DNA of 64,000 nt from Synaphobranchus kaupii (GCA_029718625.1 CM056379.1:54209579-54273578); one strand, 5' to 3'; positions 47,641 through 60,656 are shown, counted from the first letter of the stretch. The notes: generated from the letters alone by a model not told the origin. Numbers and translations: made by a program.

Positions 47641-47769
47641 ATACAGAGACATCATCAAGATCACTACGGAACAGACAAGACAAAGCACATCCTTCCCATA
47701 ATGTAGCAGCTATCCCTAGTAATGAACATTGACTGTAGTTCACAGTAAGATCACAGACCCAAGAAAACA

Positions 47770-47905
47770 AAGAGCAGCGCATCAGCATTCAAGCAGAAGA
47801 GAGATTGATTCTTTGCTTAAAAAGGGCGCTCCATTAAAGGTGTGTGCACGTGATTGGTTGAGTATGAGACGCGTGGTTGCTAGCCGACCATGGTCGGCTA
47901 TGATA
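47770..47905. repeat. Inverted homologue of 30505-30625
   Basis: AAAAAGGGCGCTCCATTAAA, TGATTGGTTGAGTATGAGAC, GCGTGGTTGCTAGCCGACCA and TGGTCGGCTA mirror the piggyBac-like element's interior at 30505-30625. It suggests a second, truncated copy of that family. Confidence 0.6.
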
Positions 47906-47939
47906 AGAGTTTCCTGACATAACTTGTTATGCGCATGTA

Positions 47940-49685
47940 AAAACGTTTGCTCCGCTCATGAGAGATTTTGGAGAAAAAAATTAGCTGTCTTCTAAACCGA
48001 AAGTGCATTGGGTACTGTATATAGTACAGCAAGCAAGGGAAAATGCTGAATGCTTATTTCTACAATGTTTTAAAAAAATATTATGGTTTCTATATCTGAA
48101 CATGATTTTCATGTATAAACGGTGCATTTTATACATTTTACAGTCTGTGGCTATGACACGATGAGGGTATTAAATGCTTTGGGCTATTAATAGCACCCTG
48201 CTATTTTATTACCCTGCAGTGCAACAGACGAGGCTCAGTTTTTCGCAAGCGGCAGCCCTTTTAAACAATCCTGGGTCAGAATTTATGCGGTTTTCTTAAA
48301 GCTGTAGTTTATGATCTCAGACAAACATGAATACTGTAATTGGGACGGAAAACGTCTACCACTAGGGGGCCAGTGTGGATCGGGTTAAGGACTTGGGACA
48401 GGTACCAGGGTTTCTTCGGTCTAACGTTACTGCTGGTTGAGGGTTCCTTGTGCTTGCCATCAAATTCAGCCATCACTGTCGGACAAGCTAACTCTGGCAA
48501 CCAACTGAGACTCCAGATACAGAGATGGGTATGGTACCAACGTCGGAATACTACTGGCTCAGGAGCTTTGTTAGAGGCAAAAACTCTGACATCTTAGACA
48601 GAGATAAACACCACACTCACTTTTTTTGTAATGATAAATTCATAATCAAGATTCTGCATCTTTCAGCAAGTTCTGTGGATGTATTATTTTTAAAAAAAGT
48701 CTTTGTCTACGAAAAAATGTTTTATCAATTGGCATTAATGAAGGGGGAAAGCTGTATGAAACCTGTTATTTAGCTGTAGTCTGTAAGACTTATTTAATTG
48801 TATAAATCCTGTTATTTTATGGGATGACTGTTAAATAATGAGTTATTGCTGTTATTCTACATGACTTTGACAGTGTTAAATCTCCTAAAATAATTTTTTC
48901 CCATTCATTAAATGGTTCTTCACTGACAACATTGCTGCCATTGTTTTCACTATTTTCTCATGAGATATTTTTTTTTTTACAGTGTAACCATTCCAAACAC
49001 GCAAAATCTCTCATTTAAATATGGTTGTTTGCGGCGGGAGTAATTTACATAGACTCTTAGTTGATCACCTGCAAAGTATGAAATGATAAAATACATGCAA
49101 ATACTTTGGCTGCACCTGCAAAATAATCCTCCTTATTTGGGATCAGAGTAAATAGACTCCATATTACATACAGTACATAGTGAATGTGTCCTCCCAAACC
49201 CAATGTATGAACATCTCTTTCAGTCTCCATTTCCTGTGCATCTGGATCTCTTTGTGGCCCCTGACCTCTTCACTCTCTGTTCCCCACGCAGAAACTGGAA
49301 AATGCAGAGGAAGATAATATAGACATCAAATGCAAAATGATACTTCCAAGGCAAAATATATTTTCAAATTAAGAAAATACAGTTTAGCATTTGTACATTC
49401 ATCTCCATAAAGGACCATGTGATTTTTTCACTCACCCTTAGTATTGAACCGCATGTCTGATGCATCTGTCTCCATTCAGTTGGTCCCAATCAGTTTTTTT
49501 TTAAACCACATCCCCCAAAATGGAATTGGTGTAATTGAGCAGATGACAGAAAATACAAAGTGGAAAACTAACATGTGTCTGTGCAGTGTGCTGGAACTTG
49601 TGTCTATGCCTGCAGAGCAGATATATTGGAGCTAGATAAGCATTTGCTTTATATCCACACAATGCTAGGATTTATTTTTTTTGTA
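47940..49685. other. Intronic sequence with no recognised element
   Basis: AT-rich, no coding or RNA feature supported. Short frames between 48300 and 48770 have no recognisable domain. Confidence 0.4.
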
Positions 49686-49689
49686 GTAT

Positions 49690-50240
49690 GCTTTTAAAAA
49701 CTTTCAGCGGGATTCAATCAAATACACATAAGGCCCTATTTCGGTTACAATCAGGATTCAAATTACGGGGGAGATATACAGTATATGCCAAATTCGACCA
49801 AATCCGCAATAAATTATACCCCAAAATTATCCAAAAATGTCCCCAATTCGACAGCACACCAGATGCTGATAAGCTACCCTTCTTATTAGGGGAAAATAAA
49901 GACTGCTGCATACTATCAGCACAATTTGTGTTCTCTTGCCACACTCTGAGGAACAGTGAGTGACCCTGTCATGCACACACATACCTGCACACACATACAA
50001 GCATGCAGCACACACATACAAACTGACATGTGCGCACACACACACACACACAACACACACACAGACCCATGACACATAACTTATTGTACACATATTGTAA
50101 TTCTTGATATAGGCTCTTTTATAATTATTTTATCCATCCGTACAGTACATAGTTTTATTATGTAACCCCTGCTTTAGCAACACAAGTGCCTGTGTTTGTC
50201 ATGCCAATAAAGCACTTTGAAATTGATATCTGCTTCAAAA
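49690..50240 (+). mobile_element. Probable LINE 3' end with C-terminal coding remnant
   Basis: A plus-strand frame encodes LYPKIIQKCPQFDSTPDADK followed by LPFLLGENKDCCILSAQFVF and a stop at about 49963. This resembles the C-terminal tail of fish non-LTR retrotransposon ORF2 proteins (LP(Y/F)LLGE...C.LAA.(Y/F)V). A 3' UTR with CA repeats (about 49970-50065) follows, and then GCCAATAAAGCACTTTGAAA, a typical LINE tail. It is 5'-truncated. The clade is uncertain. Confidence 0.55.
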
Positions 50241-50879
50241 ATAAACATAAAAGTATGGTTCTCTTATTATCAGTTACCACAATTTCAATACCTTTTATCT
50301 GAATAAATATGCAACTTGTGATTTTTTGTCCTTAAACCTTAATTTGTAAAAAACACTGATGTGAGCACATCGCCCAAATCGACCACGAGTTGATCAGGAT
50401 GCCTAGGGAAAGAGAATGATCTGGAAGGTCCCTTTGGATGCAAGTAGAATGTAAATTTCTACCTGATGCTGCTTCAGATCAACAGACACCACCATACCAA
50501 GCCACCAGTCTTCTGGGATACTGAACTGTGACATAGCCTTTGACTTCTTCAAAGGTCAGGACATTGTCTTCAACTGTGATTGGTTCTTCTATTTTAGTTG
50601 TTGCATAGAAGAACTGCCATTACCTGACCTTAATCCTGGAAATGGGTTGGAAGTAGTGAAGATTCCTAGTGCCTGGTAAAGTTCTGGCCTGACTGAAACG
50701 CAGCTTCAGAAATTGAAGACCCTGGTGCTAAAAGTACTGAAGTCACAAAATGTCTATTTTGAGAAAATCAAATCCGAAAATATCATTGATCCATAAAATC
50801 AGCCATTAGGTTTTGAGTTTTACTGTTTTTATGCATTGCTTAGGCACATTTTCTGTTAACAATATTTATAGGGTGGACT

Positions 50880-51005
50880 TCAGTGACTTCAGTACTTTTA
50901 GAAATTTGTTTTCAGCCACCCATTGGGATACTGTGTTCCACAGCGTCTTTGTGACAGTTCTCTGTAAAAAGCGCTATACAAATAAAATTGAATTGAATTG
51001 AATTG
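50880..51005 (+). mobile_element. LINE 3' tail with (GAATT)n
   Basis: CTCTGTAAAAAGCGCTATAC and AAATAAAATTGAATTGAATTG form a LINE 3' terminus common in fish (CR1/L2-like with AATTG repeats). Only the extreme 3' end is present. Confidence 0.6.
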
Positions 51006-51109
51006 ACTTCACAAAATGACAGATATTGTCATTAGCAAAGATTTACATTGATGGAGTCTGTATTGGGTCCTGAAATGGGCATTGTAACCTACGTCTAGTC
51101 AGGGTTCGA

Positions 51110-51600
51110 ATTGTAAAATGTTGACAAGGGGGACGCTGTTTGTTGATGGGTGGTTTAAACTAAAATGTGTAAGCGATTGCTATACATTTGCCACAGGCAG
51201 ACACACAATCCAATTTTACCGTTCCTTTTAATTTATTAGAATTTTATCATTTTAATCCATATAACAACACTCATTCTTTAGGATGAACAAAAGCCACGTT
51301 TATTCATGAAAAAAAGAGGCTGAAACACATTACAGTTATGCGCGTAAGCATATTACTGATGTTTATTTGTTTCCCATATCATTCAGCGTGTTTTTTACTA
51401 TGAAACGCAACCTTCAATGCTTAACGTTAACCCATGTCCTTTCAAAAATATAACCTATTCATTTTGCCGTATGTAGCCTATGCAATATGTCATGTTTAGA
51501 CTATAATTATAAATATGTTCATACAGTTGAATGCATCCAGCAAAAAATAAATAATGAAAATGGTTGGCTCTACTATGAGGTGGTAAACCCCCACCCATAG
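51110..51600 (-). mobile_element. Partial hAT copy related to 26835-28504
   Basis: GCGTAAGCATATTACTGATG, CTTCAATGCTTAACGTTAAC, CATTTTGCCGTATGTAGCC and ACAGTTGAATGCATCC occur in order and match the reverse complement of 28060 down to 27680. The first element carries an extra segment (about 27718-27900) that this copy lacks. Its ends were not resolved. Confidence 0.6.
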
Positions 51601-51672
51601 AAACATTTCACCATCTCTGCAGTCTCCTCTGGAAGGGTTCTCCAGCTCTTTTTGCATCGGAAGTGGCCATGG

Positions 51673-53677
51673 TGTAATGGGGCGTGACGTGTGAGGTAGG
51701 AGGAGCCAAACTCAGCAAGGGGATTTTTTAAGCCCTAGGGCCACTAAGGCGGGAAACCCCGCAGTTAAGGGAGGAGACAAGACAAGGAACACACACACAC
51801 CACAGCTACAGACCGGCTCACTGTTACACACCAATGAATAGAAGCACAAACGCCTGGTTTCACAACAAGAAAACCCAACAAGGCGAAAGGGAACAAAGAA
51901 CTGCTACCCCATACTTCTACAAGCTAAGTAACTAAAAAGCAAGCCGGAAATAACAAACGCCCTGTCTCGGCAACGAGATGCATAAGAACAGGCGAGTAGC
52001 ATAATGGCACAAACAAAACACACAGCAAACAAACACAGAAAACTAATGCGAATTAGTATTACCAGGAGGTGAAAGGAACGGAGATCTGACGTTCCAAGGC
52101 TACTCTCAGACTCGCAGTCAAACGCAAACCTGTCAACAAATGCAAACCCAGTCCTCCTCATAGGAAGACATGCACCGAAGGGCGAACAGAACTACAGTTC
52201 CGAACAGAATCGCCCAAAACTCCATATACGGAGAAAAGCACAAGAAGGAACGAACAGGACAGGCTGCACCGGACAGTTACCGGCTAAAAGACCAAAACGA
52301 GTTAGTAGAAAATAAAAGCCCTACCTCTTGGTAAAGAGGAATGTAAGGAGGAAGCGAAGGAACAGAGATAACGTTCCGTGGCTACTTCCATAAGCTCGCA
52401 GTCACATGCAGAACATAAAGGGGTAAACGCCCGATCTCCCAGGAGAGAGAAACAGAGCCGACGGGGGATGGAGCACCGTCGTCCCATAACTTTACTAGCA
52501 GAATGACTAAAGTAAAAATGGAAAACACATGCCCTAGCCTCTCAGTAAGGGGAAATGTAACGAGGCGAAGGAACCGATAATTAATGTTCCAAGGCTATAT
52601 TGAGGCTCGCAGTCACACGCAAACATGTCCACAACATCGCCCGATCTCCCTATGGGAAGACATGTACCGAAGGGCGAACAGAACTACAGTTCCGAACAAA
52701 ATAGCCCAAAACTCCATATACGGAGAAAAGCACAAAAAGACGAAAGGACAGCTGCACCGGAATTATCGGCTAACAGACTAGCGCAAGCTCAAACACAAAT
52801 ACCACAAATACACGCCCTGCCTCTCAATATGAACAAAAACCCTGACTCACAACAAAGGGGAAATGTAACGAGGCGAAGGAACCGATAATTAATGCTCCAA
52901 GGCTTATACTGAGGCTCGCAGTCACACGCAAACATGTCCACAACATCGCCCGGTCTCCCTATGGGAAGACATGTACCGAAGGGCGAACAGAACTACACTT
53001 CCGAACAGAATCGCCCAAAACTCCATATACGGAGAAAAGCACAAAAAGACGAAAGGACAGCTGCACCGGAATTATCGGCTAACAGACTAGCGCAAGATCA
53101 AACACTAATACAAGCCCTGCCTCTCAGTAAGGGGAATAAAGGTACCAAAGCTACTAACTGGCTCACTGTAACGCGGAAATGAGTAGAAGCAAAACGCCAG
53201 GTCTCTCAGTAAGAAAACCAATCAAAGGCGAAAATGGAACAAAGAACTGTTACTCTATACTTCTACGAGCTAAGTAACTAAGTAGAAGCGAAACGCCCGA
53301 TCTCCCAGGAGAGAGGTATAACAGGCGAAATAGAGCACAGATCCGCGGTCCCACACCTCTACGAGATAAGTAACCAGCAAGAAATAAGCCCTGCCTCAGC
53401 AACGAGACGTAAAAATAGGCGAGTAGCCCAAATGGTACGAATAACTCACAGCCAAACATACACCACAGTACAAAACAATAAACAAACAATCTCGAAGCCC
53501 CGACCGAAAGAAACGGGAGGCTTATATAACTCCCAGGTAACCAAGCACAGGTGTGGATGCAGACAGAAGCTCCACAATCAAGGCGGGGCGGAGCAAGCAT
53601 CCACTAAAAGGGCAGCGCCCTCGTGTGGCTACCGAGGAAAACGACCGCATGGGAAAAAAGGCGTCAAAACCATGACA
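51673..53677 (-). mobile_element. Solo LTR, copy 3
   Basis: On the minus strand it starts TGTCATGGTTTTGACGCC and ends CACGTCACGCCCCATTACA. It is flanked by CATGG (51668-51672) and CATAG (53678-53682), a 5-bp duplication with one mismatch. At 2,005 bp it includes the segment before the 3' end that copy 1 lacks (about 51715-51775). A block with CATGTCCACAACATCGCCCG is duplicated at 52621 and 52930, a 309-bp period. TTATATAA near 53523 matches the TATA-like box of copy 2. No internal retroelement coding is present. Confidence 0.8.
52570..53100. repeat. 309-bp direct duplication inside LTR copy 3
   Basis: The blocks at about 52560-52790 and 52870-53098 are nearly identical. Both include GGGAAGACATGTACCGAAGG, CTCCATATACGGAGAAAAGC, and GCTGCACCGGAATTATCGGC. 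The high similarity indicates that the duplication is recent relative to the LTR family. Confidence 0.85.
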
Positions 53678-53756
53678 CATAGTCCTCTTGCAGGGCTTTG
53701 GCTGTTCATGACATGTGATACGATGTTTAAAACTCCATGGCAGTTTTTCGAACAGA

Positions 53757-53970
53757 CCAGGGGCCTCATTTATAAATTAATCTTGGAATTCATCCTAAAT
53801 GTGAGCGTATGATTGTTTCCTAAAGTGTTCATACGAACAATGTCCATACACACAAATAAATGTTCCTACGCATGACCTATTTATAACAGAAATCATCCTA
53901 AAAATCATGCGCACGTGAACGAGCTTGTCAGCTCCACCCAGTGAACGCCCTCAAATATTCTTATCCCGTC
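53757..53970. repeat. CAGGGGCCTCATTTATAAA-type MITE fragment
   Basis: It starts CAGGGGCCTCATTTATAAAT, a common fish MITE terminus related to the ends at 41640-41940. TACGAACAATGTCC and CCTACGCATGACC phrases follow. No matching right end was found. Confidence 0.5.
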
Positions 53971-53974
53971 TGGG

Positions 53975-55640
53975 TTTTTTCTACAAATGTATATAAACTC
54001 CCTACGTGACCATTGTCGCGTGATATAAAATTGACATAGGCCTATAGCAATTTCACATCTTTTTCTTCCGGTTTTAATAGTTTACAGAAATGTTAATGTT
54101 ATAATTTCAGTATTGCATAGCCTAATATTTGTTTTATTGTTTTTATTTCAATGGAGTTATCGCTCCGCCGCCGTACTTCCACAGAGAATATAGGTCAGTA
54201 CAAAGTAAAGGATTCAACGATAGTTTGACTTCAAAAATGATGGTATAAACACTCAAAACAACCCCGATAGAATGTCGTCGTATTTTATTTGCTTTGGGTG
54301 CACTGTGGAGTGTTTAAGTGCGTTTGGTAGTGGATGCTACCGGTTACCATAGAGTTGCGGTAGCATTAGCAACGTGTGTATGTCCAAAAGAAGGGACAGC
54401 ATGGAATTAGCTGAAAATGGTTTCCATCAATCTACTACATCATGGGTAAGTCGTAATTGAGACATTATGTCCAAAATTCGGAACTATCCCTTTAAGGCGA
54501 GAAAGTTCATCGGTCACACCTGTCAGCCAAGAACGGGTAAAACAGTTCACAGCAAACTTTGGATTTCCTGGGGATCTGCCCCAGCAGAGAACAGTCTTAT
54601 ATATGTGAAACATAAGGGAGCCCACTCCTTGAACATCCAGGTGATGTGCGATGCTACGTGTAAGGTAGTTATTATATATTTGCATTCATTTTTTTTCAAA
54701 TAGCCTATGGTCCCGGGGATTCACTGTGTCTGATGTTTTTTTGATACGGTCCAAAAAACAGATATTAATTTCATTTTCGCCATTTTTAACTGATTTTAAA
54801 CCCTATTGTTCATATTTTTTTAATTACAGTGACCAGGTTTCCACACTTTCAGCAATTAATACCTCGCTGATTTCACCTGTTATTCCATAGTACGGTGCAG
54901 TACGGTGTCCCCCAGAATCTGTAAAGTTAAGTGTGTTGATGGCATCTGTTATTATTTTCCACATCGGCTGTTTTTTAAATTATTATTAGTGATGATGCTG
55001 CTATGTTTCGCGGTCAGTATCAATTTATGCTGGCTATAAAATAGATCTTAACTGGGAGAAAGGTCGTAGCTAAGACTGTCTTAGTTAAAGGGATGGTCAA
55101 GGGATTCTAAAAACGTCAAATAACTACAACATATCACAGAGGGATGTATCCACCCACCAAATCACCAAATATCTTTTCAAAAAAATATAAACTCAGTCTT
55201 GAAAGGGCTCAGGATTGTAGGGGTGTGGTCTAAATCCACGCCCTCAACCCTAGTGCCATCGACGTCATCCAGCCCTATGTGTTTGTACCACAGAACTGTT
55301 CTTGTACAGTTCTGTGGTTTGAACCATAGGTTTGAACCCGGCGAGGAATTAATGCAATCAATTCAAAGTAAAATGCAGTGCGGGTGGTATCAAGAGATAA
55401 ATATCACACGCAAGCTAGCAATCAAAGTTAAGTTAACTTAATTGCTAAGCAGAGTATTGCAACCGTTGGATCTAACGTTAGTCTATTTAAAGCAAGCTAA
55501 ATTGCAAAGCGACGTTTCCCCATATACATGTTCCACAGAAATCATTAAATAATGGTAGGTTTTATCGAGTTTTTTAAAATTTATTTAAAGGCCCATTAAT
55601 TAATTTTGGTTGCTAATCAAATGAAAATGACGTGCAAGGC
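53975..55640. other. Intronic sequence, possible decayed MITEs
   Basis: ACTATCCCTTTAAGG (about 54482) and TTAAAGGGATGGTCAAG (about 55085) resemble ends of fish MITEs. A short palindrome AGAACTGTTCTTGTACAGTTC is at about 55290. No gene is seen. Confidence 0.35.
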
Positions 55641-56140
55641 AACTAAGTACTTTGGTGGATAATGGTTCTCGTCGTATTTTTGTTACTGTAACCAGCCACT
55701 GAACGATACGACAAAACCATTTCCAAGGCATGGTTTATTTGGCAAAATCTTAACTATTTATTATTTTCAATATATTATCTGACGAATGAGCAGTGCACCA
55801 AGTAAAAACGACGCATGAGTGATAAGTTTGTTTCCATGCTGAGCTGTGCAAGGAGCAAGCTAATGTCACTAGCTAGCACCACGGGATTTTATTCGCCTGA
55901 AACTATGGGAGGAGTTATGTAATGAGATCAAAGTACGTATTGGTTGAGGTTTCACGTCTACGTCACCATGGACCCATTTCGACTCCACCCTTTTTTTCAG
56001 CATACAGGAATAAAGAGATATAGATAGACTGAAATTTTAGGAGATTGGAGTGGAATTTATTCCTCACACTTTATTGGTGCTCAGTACATACCTTATTAGC
56101 CATAAATAACGTGGTTATAAGCATATTACGGATTTTCCTT
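55640..56140. repeat. Old dispersed repeat, copy 2 (unsplit)
   Basis: Homologous to 35050-35230 plus 35685-35920, without the intervening 454 bp. It therefore defines the pre-insertion arrangement of that repeat. Its superfamily is unknown. Confidence 0.7.
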
Positions 56141-56144
56141 GACC

Positions 56145-57650
56145 GTGATGCAACCGGATCCTGGTTCCAGTTAAAGTTCCAATGCTAGTTAGCAAACTCC
56201 AGATGCATATTTGCATGGAATTCCCTCAATAAAGGTCTGGAAACCCTTCCAAAACTTCAGACAACCCTTGCAAAATTGCTTTTTTTGGAGACTTTGACTT
56301 GTGAAAGTCAGTAGTGCTTTGTGTTGTTGTATCTTCTGAAAATGATTTGCTTTTCCCCATGGTGATCGATGACGCATGGATTTTTGCGTGTGTTGCCGCA
56401 TTCCCATACCCCATTGAAACAGGAAGCCATGGAAGGCCACAATTCATTTAAGAATAAAATTTATTTAACATATATTGATTCATTGCCTGTATTGTTTCCT
56501 TTATACAGCCTTCTTCACTCATCTTTTTCAAGGGGTCATTTCAGTAAAGTTATACAGTAAAGTTTCTAGTGTTCATTTACATAGCCCAACAGTTCTAATA
56601 TGAGCTAATATGTATAGCAATGTCTTCTGAAACATATTAGGTCCAAAAGGTTTGTGTTTTGGAGAGTATGGTGATTAATTTTTAAATAAATATTATTGAG
56701 ATTATTATCACAAGTATCTTTCTTTTATACTGAAGTATATTTTCCAGGATTGCTTCATACATGAAAATGGTTATTACATTTACTTTTACATTTTTCAAGA
56801 TTGTTTAACCCATTATCTTGCACCACCTTTTTTGAACACTAGCCCAGAAATAAAATGGGTACTGTTCTTGAACCCCTTTGACTACAGGCAGAATCCTGTT
56901 CTCTTCTGTAAGAAGTAGTGACACTTAAGTTGACCCTTTCCTTATTACTTGTGTTTTTCAGTATGTTTTGAATAGTATATACTGTATATGCTAGTGTCTC
57001 ATATGAGTATTTTTGAGTTCTTCACAGTAGTGTGTGTGAGCACTTCAAAGTAGTTAGTGCAAGGTAAAATTTGAATTAGGTCCCTAGCATATGCTCTTAC
57101 AGAGCCTGTCACAAGGTTTTTCCATATCAACTCTTGATAGTTGACTGCAGCACCTAATGGAAATACTGCCTCCTTCAGCAGTCAAAATTCCAATCTCAGA
57201 TTGTAGCAGACCATCCTTGACACACTCCTTCCACAAAATAAATTATGTGTGGAAAAAAAAAATGAAGGTAAATAAAACAAAGTATGCTGTTTGTCAGTTT
57301 TGTGGGAGAGAGAGAGTATGAAAGGAGAGGAGTAAAAGATTAATCATCTGGGCAAATTCACCGGCAATAATTCAGTGTTTTTTCTAAAAAAGCATTATTT
57401 TCATGCAAAAAGTACAAGCCATCAGTCCACAGGAAAATCATACTATTCACATAGAATATATCTGTGATATTTTATACTCCTAGTACTGGGATGGAACTAC
57501 TGAATAAATGTTCACCTACAAAGCATCCTATTTATTAGGACTGCAGTGTAATTTTAAGAGCTGTAATATCTGAGACAGTGTCGTCAATGGCTGCAATACA
57601 TTCCTACTTTTTCCAGCTATGTTGTTCTTGTACTGCTTTAGATTTTTATA
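56145..57650. other. Intronic sequence with no recognised element
   Basis: No gene, RNA or repeat boundary supported. Confidence 0.4.
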
Positions 57651-57654
57651 TTAC

Positions 57655-58379
57655 GGTAAATTAGAATAGTGTGTCGAAAATCAGCATTTACTTCAGTTAT
57701 TTCAGAGAATGAGTGGAGTGGCTTGACTTGAGGAATCCGACAGTTGTAGCCCATGTCCCGGATACGTCTGTACGTGGTGGTTTTTGAAGCACTGACTCCA
57801 GCCTCAGTCCACTCCCTCTGCATCTCCGCCAAATTTTGGAATCGTCTTTGCTTGACAATCCGCTGAAGCCTACGGTCATCTATTTTGCTTGTGCACCTTC
57901 TCCTGCCACATTTTTCCATTCCACTCTATTGATATGCTTGGACACTGCACTCTGTGAACAGCCAGCCTCCTTAGCGATGACTTTTTGTGGCTTACCCATC
58001 TTCTGGAGGGTGTCAATGATGGTCTTCTGGCCAATTGTCAAGTCTGCAGTCTTCCCCATACTGAACCAAACTGAGATAAACTTTGCAGGTGTTTTGAGTA
58101 AATTAGATGATAGTCTGACACTCAGTCTAAAACATTCATTCTCTGAAATAACTGAAGTAAATGCTGATTTTCGACACACTATTCTAATTTCTTGAAATAC
58201 TGTTTTGGGGGTTTTCTGGAGCTGTAAGCCAAAATTGCGAAAAATAAAACAAATAAAGGCTAGAAATATTTCACTTTGTGTGTAATTAATCTATAATCTA
58301 TGAAAGTTTCACTTTTTGAATGGAATTATGGGGAAAAAAAAACTTTTCCATGATATTCAAATTTTTTGGAAAGGATCTG
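57655..58379 (-). mobile_element. Internally deleted Tc1-like element (third family)
   Basis: The right end, read inward, is CAGATCCTTTCCAAAAAATT followed by TGAATATCATGGAAAAG. TA lies at 58380-58381. The left end retains only the inner part of the inverted repeat, TTAGAATAGTGTGTCGAAAA through TCAGAGAATGAGTGG, which is the reverse complement of 58134-58190. The transposase N-terminus is kept, while the catalytic domain is deleted up to the left inverted repeat. Confidence 0.8.
57711..58059 (-). pseudogene. Tc1 transposase N-terminal fragment
   Basis: It starts at the ATG complement 58057-58059: MGKTADLTIGQKTIIDTLQK, GKPQKVIAKEAGCSQSAVSK, then, after a frameshift at about 57905, EKCGRRRCTSKIDDRRL. 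It continues IVKQRRFQNLAEMQREWTEA, GVSASKTTTYRRIRDMGYNC and RIPQVKP. These are the two DNA-binding helix-turn-helix domains with the linker between. The DDE core is absent: coding runs straight into the inverted repeat. Confidence 0.85.
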
Positions 58380-58381
58380 TA

Positions 58382-59265
58382 TAAAGTGTTTGGTAAGTTT
58401 TTCTGTGATAGCATTTGATTGAAAAAGATATAGCTTGTCAGTCATGGGGTTCTGAATGCCCTTTTGTTGCATTGACATGCCTTGCAATGCTAACATGAGC
58501 ATTTTATGTCAAGAAGACGGAAATGTAGCTTGTCACGGAGCCACAGGCAGCCTTGGGAGGCTCTGGTGAATTTTGGAGCTCTATTTGCTGCTGTTTTTCT
58601 GTCTCTTGCTTGTGTTAAAGGTTCAGACCTTGTTAGTTTGAGAACAAAAAAAGAACAGCAACGTCTAGAAACCGAGGAGCATACAAATAAGAACCCACAA
58701 GCCTTTTGTGAGAAAACAAAATAAATCCTTCACTCTGTTGTGTGATGTGTTCCACCTGACTGTGTCTCAAGTGAATGCAAATGAATACAAAAACCTCTGA
58801 TGATCTATGAGAAGATCTCTCTGTCTCTCAGGGGAGCTAATACAGGACAGACACATGCATGCTCACAGGCTCCTAATTGGTGAAAATGTGGGCACATGGC
58901 CTCTAAAACTAACCATTTGGTGGATAATGAACAATTCAAAGACAAAACAAATGAGAACGAGCCAAACATGCATTGTGTTAATAAGTTTAGGGGAAGAATT
59001 ATGAAATAACAGACACATGTATTAAAGAACGTAATTTTGAGTCTATTGATTCACCTCAGTCTTCAATTTGATGAGTTAAAACTTTTTGTTGCCTGTTTTC
59101 ATGTAATTAGCACGATAAGCACAATGTGAACATGGGATTTTTATTCTTCATGGCATGCATAGCTATTTCTGACATATCACCTAATTAAGAAGCTTGTTAA
59201 AATGCTGGGATTGCATTTGTGGTTGGAATGAAAACCAGCAGACACCGAAGTACCCCCAGAACCTA
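58382..59265. other. Intronic sequence with no recognised element
   Basis: A 72-residue frame (58506-58724) with a hydrophobic stretch has no splice or homology support. Nothing else is recognised. Confidence 0.4.
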
Positions 59266-59545
59266 CAGTACCAGTCAAAAGTTTGGACACACCTACTCAT
59301 AGAAGGTTTTTTTTCCGTTATTTTTACTGTTTTCCACATTTTGGAATAGTAAAGACATCAAAACTATGGGATAACACAAATTAAATTATGCAAAGACCAA
59401 AAAAGTGTTAAACAAATTAAAAAAAGTCATATATTTTAGATTCTTCAAAGTAGCCACCCTTTGCCTTGATAACGGCCTTGCACATTCTTGCCGTTCTCTC
59501 AAACAACTTCTGTGGTAAAAAGGTATTCCACAGGTAAACAGGTGA
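59266..59545 (+). mobile_element. Tc1-like element, one end only (fourth family)
   Basis: After TA (59264-59265) it begins CAGTACCAGTCAAAAGTTTG and GACACACCTACTCAT, a terminal repeat common in salmonids and pike. CATCAAAACTATGGGATAAC, TTCTTCAAAGTAGCCACCCT and TTGCCTTGATAACGGC-type sequence follow. These last phrases are antisense to the C-terminus of the transposase. The element is cut off near 59545, where the foldback repeat begins. Confidence 0.8.
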
Positions 59546-59554
59546 TGCCATCAT

Positions 59555-59720
59555 GACTCTATATAAAAGGATATCAAAAGACTCCTGATATCTTATTTCC
59601 AGGTACTCTTAGAAGCGATACTATAACCTCTGCATTTGAATGGATCTCTATGGGAATTTGGGGGTGGGACTAGATTAAGCTGTAAATTACACGGGAATAG
59701 TATGTAACCCATGGTTACAT
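59555..59720 (+). repeat. Foldback-family repeat, copy C (truncated)
   Basis: It matches 18038-18200 (ATAAAAGGATATCAAAAGAC, GATACTATAACCTC, GCATTTGAATGGATCTC and AAGCTGTAAATTACAC). It stops after CCATGGTTAC. Confidence 0.65.
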
Positions 59721-60221
59721 GGTTACAGCCAAAAAGCAGCACATACTTCTTTGAGCACAGAATAGTTGGGAAATGTGTTCTGACACAGTCCAATGCCCCC
59801 CACCCATCGGAAATGGAAATTATCACTGCCAGTGAAATATGGCTAATGCAAGCAGTTTGTTTGATGACTAAAGAATAGGATTTCATGTATGTTTTTGATG
59901 AGGACATTAGTCCTTATCATTTCATGCCTGAGTATACTGATGAGTGCAAGATTGTGAAGGACAATGACAAAAACACAGCTGCTTCAGCTACTGCCAACTT
60001 GTTGTTGAAAATATGAAGCCACTGTGACATAAAAGTATATGTGCTGCCAGCAGTTACTGTCTGAAATTTAGTCAGAAGATGCACAATGCATCCATTCCCA
60101 GTCACTGAACCTTAATTTTTGTAACAAGTATATAATGTGTGGTTAGAGAGTTTCTCGCTACCTTGATTGATAGCAATCTGGACAGATTATTGATTTGACA
60201 GTAAATAGTCAGTTTATGTGC
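59721..60221. other. Intronic sequence with no recognised element
   Basis: No gene or repeat boundary supported. Confidence 0.4.
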
Positions 60222-60656
60222 CTTGATAGCAGTGTTGGGGAAACTACTCTGAAAGCGTAGTTGAATAAACTATCAATGACTTCACACTGAAAGTAGTTGA
60301 ACTACAGCCAAGCTACCCTAAATATTTCTAGCTAAATGTAGTGGAGTTTTGTAGTGCTGTCAGCCCACTAATTTTAATGTCTTCTATATGGATACAAACC
60401 CCACCTCACAATGAGCAACTCTCCATTTTTATACTATTTGAGCCAAGGCAATGTTCTCTTTTTACTACCGCAGTAAAAAATATTCTATATTGCACCTTTG
60501 ACCAAAAAGGCCATAACAATGGTAGAAACAATGAATTGCATTGGGAGAGCAGAGCAGAATCTCTAATCTAATGTTTAATTTAGCAATTTTTGAAATAAGC
60601 CATATGTTAATACTGACCTTGATATGGGTTTTTAGACTAGTGTTTGTGGTCTTTAC

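Noticed and set aside
51904..53600. Frames of 60-130 residues in the LTR copies, some repeated in copies 2 and 3
   Set aside because: They recur only because the LTR modules are repeated. No domain is present and the frames are not conserved between copies.
58506..58724. Possible small secreted protein
   Set aside because: A hydrophobic stretch alone is weak evidence. No splice sites, homology or promoter support it.
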